Source: Pelomonas sp. V22 | Lineage (GTDB): Bacteria; Pseudomonadota; Gammaproteobacteria; Burkholderiales; Burkholderiaceae_C | Length of the DNA stretch: 64,000 nt | Direction: 5' to 3' | Assembly: GCF_030014915.1 (NCBI RefSeq) | Contig: NZ_JAGIXS010000001.1 | Location: 1,860,001-1,924,000 of the forward strand | In this document: positions 1 through 7,328 of the stretch, piece by piece | How positions within the stretch are numbered: the stretch's first letter is position 1 | How the letters are laid out: each line of letters begins with the position of its first letter | The notes under the pieces: model-generated | What the model was told of the DNA's origin: nothing | Database searches by the model: none | What the model saw: the letters and a program-made list of their open reading frames with translations, nothing else | Made by a program: the position numbers and the translations under genes

Positions 1-293
1 GCCTGGTAGGCATCGAGCGGCTCCAGCACGCGGTGATAGAGCGGGAAGTTCCACATCATCATCACGTCGGGCGGGTTGCGCGCGCCCATGGCGGCCGAGA
101 GCTTCTGGTTGAAGCCGGCGCCATAGGCCTCGACCTGCACGCGCACGCCGGGATGGCGCTGCTCGAAGGCAGCGGCGATGCGGCGCTGGATGTCCAGGTT
201 CTCGCTGCCGTCCCAGGTGGCGAAGCGCAGCACCTGGGCCATGGCCCACCCGGGGCTCAGCAACAGGGCGCACGCCAGCAGGAGATGCTTCAT
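1..293 (-). CDS. Sugar ABC transporter substrate-binding protein, N-terminal part (runs off the left edge)
   Basis: The reading frame begins with an ATG at 293 and stays open to the window edge, giving about 97 residues. It opens with a signal peptide (MKHLLLACALLLSPGWAMA, cleavage near AMA-Q). The mature start is typical of family 1 extracellular solute-binding proteins: VLRFATWDG, then a helix ending EQRHPGVRVQVE, then a PPDVMMMWNF segment where these proteins name the test that the ligand is present. Its ATG overlaps the stop of the ABC ATPase gene by 4 bases (ATGA), so the two are co-translated. Inference: it is the periplasmic sugar-binding component of a CUT1-type importer whose permeases lie to the left. 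The ligand cannot be told from this fragment. Confidence 0.85.
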   Translation of the reverse strand, partial: MKHLLLACALLLSPGWAMAQVLRFATWDGSENLDIQRRIAAAFEQRHPGVRVQVEAYGAGFNQKLSAAMGARNPPDVMMMWNFPLYHRVLEPLDAYQ

Positions 294-1354
294 GCCAGTG
301 CCAGTGCTTCTCGCACGGTCTCGCTCAAGGGCTTGCTCATGGCCCGGCCTTCGGCATCGAAGGCATGCAGGTGCTCGTCCATCACGTCGAGGCCCAGGGT
401 CTCGCCCTGCTGCACCGCATGCCCGCCGTCCACGCTGGCGGTCAGCGCATGGCCATTGGCGAGGCGCAGGTGCACGAGGCTGTGCGCGCCCAGGCGCTCG
501 ACCATGCGCACCTCGGCGCGCAAGGCACCTGCCGCGCCGAGCCGCAGATGCTCGGGGCGTATGCCCAACGTGACCGCGCCCTCGCGCGCTACACCTCCAG
601 CAAACGCGCCGGCCAGGGCCGCAGCCGGCAGCAGGTTCATGCGCGGCGAGCCTATGAACCCGGCCACGAAGAGGTCAGCCGGCGCGTGATAGAGCTCCAG
701 TGGCTTGCCGACCTGGGCGATGCGGCCCTGGTTCAGCACCACGACCTTGTCGGCCAGGGTCATGGCCTCCACCTGGTCGTGGGTGACGTAGATCATCGTG
801 GCCTGCAGCTTCTGGTGCAGGCGTGCCAGCTCCATGCGGGTGTTCTCGCGCAGGGCAGCATCGAGGTTGGACAGCGGCTCATCGAACAGGAAGATGCGGG
901 GCTGGCGCACGATGGCGCGGCCTATGGCCACGCGCTGGCGCTGGCCGCCGCTGAGCTGGCGCGGCTTGCGCTCCAGCAGGTCTTCGAGCTGCAGCATGCG
1001 CGCCGCTTCGGCAATGCGCGCCTCGATCTCGCCCTTGGGCCGGCCGCGCAGGCTGAGGCCGAAGGCCAGGTTCTTGCGCACCGACATGTGCGGGTAGAGC
1101 GCATAGCTCTGGAACACCATGGCCAGGTCGCGCTCGGCCGGCGGCAGCTCGTTGATGCGCCGGCCGTCCATCCTCAGCTCGCCGCCCTGCACCGCTTCCA
1201 GGCCGGCAATGCAGCGCAAGAGCGTGGACTTGCCGCAGCCCGAAGGGCCGAGGAAGCAGACGAACTCGCGGTCGGCGATCTCGAGGTCGATGTCCTTCAG
1301 GACGTCCACCGGGCCGAAGCGCTTGCACAGCGCCTGGATGCTGAGCTGGGCCAT
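290..1354 (-). CDS. Carbohydrate ABC transporter ATP-binding protein (MalK/UgpC type)
   Basis: A 354-residue ATPase energising a CUT1 sugar importer at the inner membrane. Visible motifs in order are Walker A GPSGCGKST (36-44), Q-loop FQSYALYPHM (81-90), signature LSGGQ (134-138), Walker B IFLFDEP (154-160), D-loop SNLDA and switch His in THDQ (191-194). The C-terminal 120 residues form the TOBE/regulatory domain with the family motif GIRPEHL. The length matches MalK/UgpC/MsmX-type subunits. It sits 1 base after the stop of the TIM-barrel isomerase gene and overlaps the binding protein gene, so it belongs to the sugar-catabolic operon that starts at 5271. Function as a sugar-importer ATPase is firm; the transported sugar is unknown. 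Confidence 0.93.
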   Translation of the reverse strand: MAQLSIQALCKRFGPVDVLKDIDLEIADREFVCFLGPSGCGKSTLLRCIAGLEAVQGGELRMDGRRINELPPAERDLAMVFQSYALYPHMSVRKNLAFGLSLRGRPKGEIEARIAEAARMLQLEDLLERKPRQLSGGQRQRVAIGRAIVRQPRIFLFDEPLSNLDAALRENTRMELARLHQKLQATMIYVTHDQVEAMTLADKVVVLNQGRIAQVGKPLELYHAPADLFVAGFIGSPRMNLLPAAALAGAFAGGVAREGAVTLGIRPEHLRLGAAGALRAEVRMVERLGAHSLVHLRLANGHALTASVDGGHAVQQGETLGLDVMDEHLHAFDAEGRAMSKPLSETVREALALA

Positions 1355-1355
1355 G

Positions 1356-2126
1356 TCAGTGCAGGCGCTCGCTGAGATAGCGCAGGCCCACGCGCGCCGT
1401 GCGCGCTGGCTGGCTCGGGTGGTCGTGCTCGACGATGAAGGTCTGCAGCCGCGCGGCCAGGCCGGGCAGCCACTGGCCCCAGGGCAGGCGGCCCTCGCCC
1501 AGCGTGGCCCAGCCCTGCTCGGCCGGCTCTCCGTGGCCGTCGGGCGCCAGGTCCTTCACATGGACCGACTGCAGGCGCGCGGCATGGCGCGACAGCCAGG
1601 CGGCCGGGTCTTCGCCGGCGCGCGCCACCCAGGCCACGTCGGGCTGCCAGCGCAGGCTGGGCGCGGCTTCGAACAGCGTCTCCAGCGCCGTGCGGCCGTC
1701 CGCCAGGCGCTCGAACTCGAAGGCATGGTTGTGATAGGCCAGGGCAATGCCCTTGGACGCGAGAACCTGGGCGTATTGCTCGAGCTGCGCGGCCAGCGCG
1801 AGCCAGCCGGCGCGGTCTGCAGGCCGCTCGCCTTCGTCCAGCCAGGGCATCACCAGCTGCTGGCAGCCCAGGGCCTGCAAGGCGTGCAGGATCTCGGGCA
1901 GGCGCTGACCGAGGTCGCTCATCTCCACATGCATGGAGGCGAGGCCCATGCCGCTCGCTTGCAGTGTGGCCACGAAGGCCTCGGCCGGGAGGCTGTGCAG
2001 GGCCTCGCTCTCCACCCAGACGTAGCCGGCCTCGCGGGCCAGGGCGAGGCGCGCGGCCAGGTCGCCGGCGCTGCGCACGGTGTAGAGCTGCAGGGCGATC
2101 TTGATCAGGGGCTGGGGCTTCTTCAT
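1356..2126 (-). CDS. Sugar phosphate isomerase/epimerase-like TIM-barrel protein (AP endonuclease family 2 fold)
   Basis: A 256-residue protein of the xylose-isomerase-like TIM-barrel superfamily (IolE/IolI/hydroxypyruvate isomerase relatives). Recognisable segments are IALQLYTVRS at the first strand, YHNHAFEF (metal-ligand region), QPDVAW, VHVKDL and EHDHPS near the C-terminus, the usual Glu/Asp/His metal site. Its ATG overlaps the stop of the upstream Gfo/Idh/MocA gene by 4 bases. Together with two Gfo/Idh/MocA enzymes this resembles pathways that oxidise a sugar or inositol to a keto form, then isomerise, epimerise or cleave it. The exact reaction is not predictable from sequence. Confidence 0.85.
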   Translation of the reverse strand: MKKPQPLIKIALQLYTVRSAGDLAARLALAREAGYVWVESEALHSLPAEAFVATLQASGMGLASMHVEMSDLGQRLPEILHALQALGCQQLVMPWLDEGERPADRAGWLALAAQLEQYAQVLASKGIALAYHNHAFEFERLADGRTALETLFEAAPSLRWQPDVAWVARAGEDPAAWLSRHAARLQSVHVKDLAPDGHGEPAEQGWATLGEGRLPWGQWLPGLAARLQTFIVEHDHPSQPARTARVGLRYLSERLH

Positions 2127-3238
2127 GCGGCGACCTCGCAGGCGATCTGCTTTTCAAAGCCGAGCGGCAGCGGTGCGGGCCGCTCGCAGCGCGTGCTCAG
2201 GCTCACCGGGCTGGCCTTGGCGGCGGCGCGCAGCGTGGCATCCATGATCTCGAGCACATGCAGGGCCAGCTCGCCGCTGGCGCGGTGCGGCTGGCCGGCG
2301 CGCAGGGCAGCGGCCATCTCGGCAACGCCCAGGCCGCGCAGACGACCGGTGAAGGCACGCGGGGCCAGGTCTTGCCACTCGCCGTCGGTCTCGCAAACGC
2401 TCAAGGCGCCGCCGAACTGGTTGGGATCGGGCAGCACCACCGAGCCCTGCTCCCCATAGAGCTCGATGTGGCTGCTCTTGTGCTTCCACACGTCGAAGCT
2501 GGTGCTGAGCGTGACGAAGGCGCCGGCCTCGAACTCCAGGCCCGCCACCACATGGGTGGGCGTCTCGACGGCGATGCTCTGGCCCTGGCGCGGGCCGCGC
2601 GGCACCGTGCGCGGCGCCCAGCTCGTGTGCGCCATGCCGCTCACGCGGCGCACCGGGCCGAGCAGTTGCACCAGCTGGGTCAGGTAGTAGACGCCCATGT
2701 CCATCAGCGGGCCGGCACCGGGGCGGTAGAAAAAGGCAGGATTGGGATGCCAGTCGTCCGGGCCGCGCTCCATCATGCTGGCCTGCCCGGCCACGATGCG
2801 GCCCAGGCGGCCGCTGTCCACCAGCGCACGCGCGGCCTGGCCGGCACCACCGAGGAAGGTGTCGGGCGCGCAGCCTATGCGGCGGCCGCTCGCGGCGGCG
2901 GCCTCCATCAGGCGCTGGCCGTCGTCGAAGCTCGCGGCCAGCGGCTTCTCGGTGTAGAGATGCTTGCCGGCCTGCAGCACCTGGCGGCCCACGGCCAGGT
3001 GGGCGTCGGGCGGGGTCAGGTTGATGATGATCTCGGCGTCGCCGGCCAGCAGTTCGGCCGGCGTCTGGGCCACGATGCCGAACTCGGCGGCACGGGCCTC
3101 GGATGCCGATGCGCGGGCATCGGCCACCGCGACCAGCTGCAGATTGCCGAAGGCCGCGAGGCCCTGGGCATAGGCCGGGAAGATGTCGCCGGCGCCGATG
3201 ATGGCGACCTTGGTGGGCTCACTCGTGGCCCTGCTCAC
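2123..3238 (-). CDS. Gfo/Idh/MocA family oxidoreductase
   Basis: A 371-residue NAD(P)-dependent dehydrogenase. The N-terminal Rossmann fold carries VAIIGAGDI (11-19), and the family catalytic motif EKP is at 97-99 (HLYTEKPLA). The C-terminal substrate domain has GPLMDMGVYYLTQL, where the DxGxY/H pattern supplies catalytic residues. It overlaps the preceding fusion gene and the following isomerase gene by 4 bases each, so expression is tightly coupled. Family members oxidise sugars, inositols or their derivatives at a ring hydroxyl. The substrate here is unknown, but a second copy of the same family is fused to an aldo/keto reductase just upstream, suggesting sequential redox steps. Confidence 0.9.
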   Translation of the reverse strand: MSRATSEPTKVAIIGAGDIFPAYAQGLAAFGNLQLVAVADARASASEARAAEFGIVAQTPAELLAGDAEIIINLTPPDAHLAVGRQVLQAGKHLYTEKPLAASFDDGQRLMEAAAASGRRIGCAPDTFLGGAGQAARALVDSGRLGRIVAGQASMMERGPDDWHPNPAFFYRPGAGPLMDMGVYYLTQLVQLLGPVRRVSGMAHTSWAPRTVPRGPRQGQSIAVETPTHVVAGLEFEAGAFVTLSTSFDVWKHKSSHIELYGEQGSVVLPDPNQFGGALSVCETDGEWQDLAPRAFTGRLRGLGVAEMAAALRAGQPHRASGELALHVLEIMDATLRAAAKASPVSLSTRCERPAPLPLGFEKQIACEVAA

Positions 3239-5271
3239 AGCGGCGCCCCCAGATCGGCCAGGTCCAGCCAGGCCAGTTCTTCGGCGCTCAGCTGCACGTC
3301 GAGCCCGCGCATCGAGCTGGCGGTTTCGGCAATGCTGCGCGGGCCAATCAGGCTGAAGGCCGGGAAGCCCTGGGCCAGCACCCAGGCCAGCGCGATGTTG
3401 ATGGCCGAGCAGCCCTTCTTGGCGGCCAGCTCGCGGGCCCGCGCGAGGCGCTGGAAGTTGGCCTCGCTGTACCAGCAGCGCACCAGCTCCTCGTCGTCCT
3501 GCTGGCCCGGTGCGGCGCGGCCCTCGACGAAGAAGCCGCGCGCCTGCGAGGACCAGGCGAACAGCGCCAGGCCCTGGTCAGCGAGCCAGCGGCGCGAGTC
3601 CGGATCGCCGGCCGAGACGCAGCCGCGCCAGATCGGCGCTTGCATGCGCGCCAGGCTGAGCTGGTTGTTGACCAGCGAGAAGCCCTGCTGACCGGTCTTG
3701 GCCGCATAGGCATTGGCCTCGGCCACGCGCGGGAGCGACCAGTTGCTGCCGCCAAAGGCCTGGAAGCGGCCAAGGCGGCGCTGCTCATTGAGCGCGTCGA
3801 TGAACTCGCCCACCGGCACCTCGGGGTTGTCGCGGTGCAGGATGTAGAGGTCGGCGCTGTCGGTCTGCAGGCGGGCCAGGCTCTCAGCCAGCTCGCGGCG
3901 CATGCCCTCGGGCGTGCAGTTCGGCGTGTGGGCGCCCTTGGCGATCAGCACGATCTCGTCGCGAACGCCGCGCGCCTTCATCCAGTCGCCGAAGATGGAC
4001 TCGCAGTGCCCGCCCTCGAAGTCGTAGACCCAGGCGGTGTCGAAGGCATTGCCGCCGCGCTCCAGGTAGTCGTCGAACAGCGCGGCCGCGTAGGGCAGGG
4101 TCTCTTGATGGTCCACGCCCATGATCAGGCGCGAGACCGGCTTGGCAAGACCTGGCACCTGGCCGTAGCGCATGGGCGTGCCGGGGCGGCGTGCGATCGG
4201 CAGGCCGGCCAGGGTCTGGCGGCCCGCCAGCGCCGGCGCCTGTTCGCACGGATAGGTCAGGCCGATGGCGCGACGCCAGCGGTCCAGCGCCGCCAGGTTG
4301 CCGAGCGAATCGGCCGGGCTCATGGCCGGATGCGGCACGGCGCCGGCCTGAACGGCGGCGGCGAAGGCATCGGCTTCGTAGGCATAGAGGCCGCGGTCGG
4401 TGGTGATGGTCCAGCTCTTGGCCAGCGCTTCATCAACCCACAGCTCGATGCGGCTCTCGCCGGCACCTGCACCGGCGCCGTACCAGGGGCATGGCACGAC
4501 CAGCGCGCCCTGGCTGCCGGCGAGGCGCAGCGATTCCTCCTGCTCAAAGCTCACGGCCGTGGCGATCTGGGCCGCGATGTCGCCGGGGAAGCGCAGCGTG
4601 GCGAGGGCCCAGCTGTCCACGCCCATGGACTCATGCAGACGGCCCATGGCCTGCATCTCGACCGGCTCGGCAAAGGCCTCGCCACAGGCCGCACCGGCCA
4701 ACAGGCGGGCCATCGACATCGGGTAGCAGCCCACGTCCAGGATGCCGCCGCCGGCCAGGGCCGGCTCCCAGGTGCGCGAACCGGCACGCGGCGTGGAGGC
4801 GTAGCAGAACGAGGCCTGGATGTGGCGCAGCTCGCCGATCACGCCGCTCTTCAGCAGTTCCAGCAGCTGGGCCGTCTGCGGGAGGCAGCGGTACATGAAG
4901 GCTTCCATCAGCACACGGCCGGCGCGCTCTGCTTCATCAAAAGCGATCATGGCCTCGGCATGGTTGAGGCCCAGTGGCTTCTCGCACAGCACATGCTTGC
5001 CGGCGCGCAGGGCCCGCACGGTCCAGTGCAGGTGCTCGGTGTGCGGCAGGCCGATGTAGACGGCGTCCACGGCCGGGTTGGCCAGCAGCGCTTCGTAGCC
5101 CGCGTGGGCAGTGACTGCCGTGCCCGGCGCGGCATGGGCCTCGGCAAAGGCGCGGGCCTTGGCCTCGTCGCGGCTGGCCACGGCCACGAGGCCGCCGCTG
5201 TCGGTCTGGTGCAGGCCCTTGGCAAAAGCGCCCGAGATGTTCCCGGCGCCGATGATTCCCCAGTTCAGCAT
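3235..5271 (-). CDS. Two-domain fusion: Gfo/Idh/MocA oxidoreductase + aldo/keto reductase
   Basis: A 678-residue protein. Residues 1 to about 345 are a complete Gfo/Idh/MocA dehydrogenase with GIIGAGNISG (5-14) and catalytic EKP at 97-99. After a short linker, residues about 368-678 form an aldo/keto reductase barrel with the expected tetrad: D411 (NAFDTAW), Y416 (WVYDFEGG), K445 (VLIAKG) and H479 (YILHRDN). The frame is continuous, so this is a real fusion and not a misread junction. It is the first gene of its operon. The start at 5271 lies 7 bases from a LacI-type palindrome. Inference: one polypeptide couples oxidation and reduction at different carbons, effectively a redox isomerase, possibly recycling NAD(P)H. 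The substrate is unknown. Confidence 0.9.
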   Translation of the reverse strand: MLNWGIIGAGNISGAFAKGLHQTDSGGLVAVASRDEAKARAFAEAHAAPGTAVTAHAGYEALLANPAVDAVYIGLPHTEHLHWTVRALRAGKHVLCEKPLGLNHAEAMIAFDEAERAGRVLMEAFMYRCLPQTAQLLELLKSGVIGELRHIQASFCYASTPRAGSRTWEPALAGGGILDVGCYPMSMARLLAGAACGEAFAEPVEMQAMGRLHESMGVDSWALATLRFPGDIAAQIATAVSFEQEESLRLAGSQGALVVPCPWYGAGAGAGESRIELWVDEALAKSWTITTDRGLYAYEADAFAAAVQAGAVPHPAMSPADSLGNLAALDRWRRAIGLTYPCEQAPALAGRQTLAGLPIARRPGTPMRYGQVPGLAKPVSRLIMGVDHQETLPYAAALFDDYLERGGNAFDTAWVYDFEGGHCESIFGDWMKARGVRDEIVLIAKGAHTPNCTPEGMRRELAESLARLQTDSADLYILHRDNPEVPVGEFIDALNEQRRLGRFQAFGGSNWSLPRVAEANAYAAKTGQQGFSLVNNQLSLARMQAPIWRGCVSAGDPDSRRWLADQGLALFAWSSQARGFFVEGRAAPGQQDDEELVRCWYSEANFQRLARARELAAKKGCSAINIALAWVLAQGFPAFSLIGPRSIAETASSMRGLDVQLSAEELAWLDLADLGAPL

Positions 5272-5277
5272 GGTGAT

Positions 5278-5305
5278 TTGAAACGTTTTAACGAGTTAAA
5301 TATAT
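5278..5305 (-). promoter_or_regulatory. Promoter/operator of the sugar-catabolic operon, LacI-type palindrome
   Basis: On the minus strand a TATATT -10 element (5299-5304) is followed by a perfect 8-base palindrome AAACGTTT (5281-5288) inside TTGAAACGTTTTAA (5278-5291). A second palindrome TTTAACGAGTTAAA (5287-5300) overlaps it. The arrangement, operator just downstream of the -10, fits repression. The same TTGAAACGTTT core recurs in front of the operon starting at 10348. The -35 is weak (CTGAGC) and is not assigned firmly. Confidence 0.6.
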
Positions 5306-5396
5306 TGGCCGCATGCGGGTTCGCTCAGCAGGGAAACCCGGTGTGCCAGAGGTCAGCCAGCCATCAGGCAGACATCAGTCTGAAATCCGGCGCAAG

Positions 5397-6188
5397 TCAG
5401 GCAGAACCGGCCAGGCCGCCGCCGTCCACCACATACGCCGAGCCGGTGACGAAAGAGGCGCGCTCGCTGGCCAGGAAGAGCACGACCTGGGCAATCTCCT
5501 CGGCCTGGCCGACGCGCATCAGGGGGCGCGCATTGCCGGCCTCCACCAGGGCTGTCTCGGCCAGGCCCAGTTGCGCGGCTTCGTGGCGAAGCATGGCGGT
5601 GTCGGTGTCGCCGGGGCAGATGCTGTTGACGCGAATCTTCTGCGGCCCATGGTCCACGGCCATGGCGCGCGTCATGTTCACCACGGCGCCCTTGGCGGCG
5701 CAGTAGGAGACGGCGTCCTTGCCGCCAACCAGGCCCCAGCCCGAACCGGCATTGACGATGCTGCCGCCGCCCTGCTCGGCCATCACCGGCACGGCGAACT
5801 TGCTCATCAGGAAGATGGACTTGACGTTGACCGCCATCACCGCGTCCCAGTCGGCCTCGCTGGTGTCCACCACATTGGCGCGGCGCGTGATGCCGGCGTT
5901 GTTAAAGAGCACGTCGAGCCGGCCGTAGGCGGCCAGGGTTTCGCGCAGGCTGCGCTCGCAGTCGGCGGCCAAGGCCACATTGGCCTCGACAAAGACCGCC
6001 TCGCCACCGGCCTCGCGGATGGCCGCCACCGTGGCCTCGCCACCGGCGCGGTTCAGGTCGCAGACGACCACCTTGGCGCCCTCGCGGGCGAAGAGCTGGG
6101 CGGTGGCGCGGCCTATGCCGGAGCCGGCGCCGGTGATCAGGGTCACCTTGCCGGCGAGTTCGCCGCCGGCTGCTTGCTTGTTGTTCAT
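5397..6188 (-). CDS. Short-chain dehydrogenase/reductase (SDR)
   Basis: A 263-residue classical SDR. It has the cofactor motif TGAGSGIG (19-26), NNAG (96-99), catalytic S149, Y162 and K166 (YCAAK), and PGDTDT after the catalytic helix. An acidic residue (VVCDLN) follows strand 2, favouring NAD(H). I chose the ATG at 6188 because GGAGA lies about 8 bases upstream; an in-frame ATG at 6200 has no ribosome site. It is the last gene of the operon that begins with the GcvP-like pair, 38 bases after the kinase stop. Likely oxidises a polyol, hydroxy acid or keto sugar; substrate not predictable. Confidence 0.9.
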   Translation of the reverse strand: MNNKQAAGGELAGKVTLITGAGSGIGRATAQLFAREGAKVVVCDLNRAGGEATVAAIREAGGEAVFVEANVALAADCERSLRETLAAYGRLDVLFNNAGITRRANVVDTSEADWDAVMAVNVKSIFLMSKFAVPVMAEQGGGSIVNAGSGWGLVGGKDAVSYCAAKGAVVNMTRAMAVDHGPQKIRVNSICPGDTDTAMLRHEAAQLGLAETALVEAGNARPLMRVGQAEEIAQVVLFLASERASFVTGSAYVVDGGGLAGSA

Positions 6189-6226
6189 GCGGGTCTCCAT
6201 GTTCTTGTTCAGGTTCTTGTACAGAT

Positions 6227-7321
6227 TCAGTCCGCCATCAGGGTCAGCAAGGCCTCGTCGCGCGGCCCGGTCAGCGCGCGCACGGGGCCGGCGTAGAGGG
6301 CATCGACGTCGGCCGAGCCGCAGTCCACCCGAAGCTGCATGCTCGCCAGCGCCTGCAGCTTGCGCGGCGTGATCAGGACCGTCAGCGCCGACGGCCCCAA
6401 CGCCTGCAGCACACGCGGGCTCAGCGGCGCATTGCCCCGCCCCAGCACATGGCCCTGACCGCCGATGGCGGTGAGCCAGAGCCGCGCACCGGTGCGCCGC
6501 AGCACCAGCTCCCAGAGCTGGGCCTCGGTGGCATCGCAAAGCAGCAGCTGGCCATCCGCCACCACGTCCACGCCGATCAGGCTGCCGGCGACGCCGAGGG
6601 TTTGCTTCAGTGCCCAGGTCGTGGACCCGGGGCCTATCAGATGCAGACCCTCGCGCAGCTGCGGCAGCAGGCTCGCGGCCAGGCGCTCGGCATCGGCCGC
6701 GTCGCCCGCCTCGCTGCGCGCCTTGCGGCCTTGCAGCAGGCGCGCATCCACCGGCACGCGCAGCTGGCCGTAGAGCCGGGCCTGCACGCGTCCTTGCGCC
6801 AGGGCGGCTTCGTCCAGGTCCAGCACCTCGCGCGATTCGCAGACGCGGCGATGGCTGTTCAGATATGCCGCCGCCAGCCGCCCCGCCGCGCGCGGGCTGG
6901 CACCAAAGCAGGCCGACTGCAGCTTCACGCCGGCCGGAATGCCCAGCACCGGCACGGCCTCGCCCACGGCATCCAGCACGTCGCGCGCCGTGCCGTCGCC
7001 GCCGACGAACAGCAGCAGGCTCAGGTCTTGGTCGCGCATGGCCGCAGCGATCTCGCGCGTCTGCTGCGCCGTGCTGGGCCAGCAGCGCCGGCCGAGCACG
7101 GTGGGCTCCATCCCCTGGGCACACAGCAGGTCTTCGCCCATCGCGCCGGCACCGCAGACCCAGCTCGGCGCACACCCTGCCCGCAGCACGCGCACGGCCT
7201 CGGCTGCACGCTGCGCGGCCCAGCCCGGCGGCTCACCGCTGGGCTGGTAGGCGTCGCTGCCATGCAGGGCCAGGGGCCCGCCGGCACCGGCGATGGGGTT
7301 TATGATCAGGCCAACGCGCAT
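6227..7321 (-). CDS. ATP-NAD kinase/AcoX-like kinase (COG3199)
   Basis: A 364-residue protein opening with RVGLIINPIAGAGG and carrying the nucleotide-binding motif GGDGTARD (107-114), the hallmark of the NAD kinase/diacylglycerol kinase superfamily. Overall layout matches the COG3199 group, which includes AcoX of acetoin operons and is only distantly related to the housekeeping NAD kinase. The gene starts 7 bases after the stop of the GcvPB-like gene and precedes the SDR. Members of this group are found with dehydrogenase complexes, but their substrate is unsettled. Here it may phosphorylate NAD or a small pathway metabolite. Family assignment is good; the reaction is unknown. Confidence 0.8.
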   Translation of the reverse strand: MRVGLIINPIAGAGGPLALHGSDAYQPSGEPPGWAAQRAAEAVRVLRAGCAPSWVCGAGAMGEDLLCAQGMEPTVLGRRCWPSTAQQTREIAAAMRDQDLSLLLFVGGDGTARDVLDAVGEAVPVLGIPAGVKLQSACFGASPRAAGRLAAAYLNSHRRVCESREVLDLDEAALAQGRVQARLYGQLRVPVDARLLQGRKARSEAGDAADAERLAASLLPQLREGLHLIGPGSTTWALKQTLGVAGSLIGVDVVADGQLLLCDATEAQLWELVLRRTGARLWLTAIGGQGHVLGRGNAPLSPRVLQALGPSALTVLITPRKLQALASMQLRVDCGSADVDALYAGPVRALTGPRDEALLTLMAD

Positions 7322-7328
7322 GACTCAC

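Noticed and set aside
6189-7175. Upstream extension of the SDR gene to 7175
   Set aside because: The extra residues are Arg/Ala/Gly-rich and overlap the COG3199 kinase in another frame. The SDR fold and a good ribosome site start at 6188.
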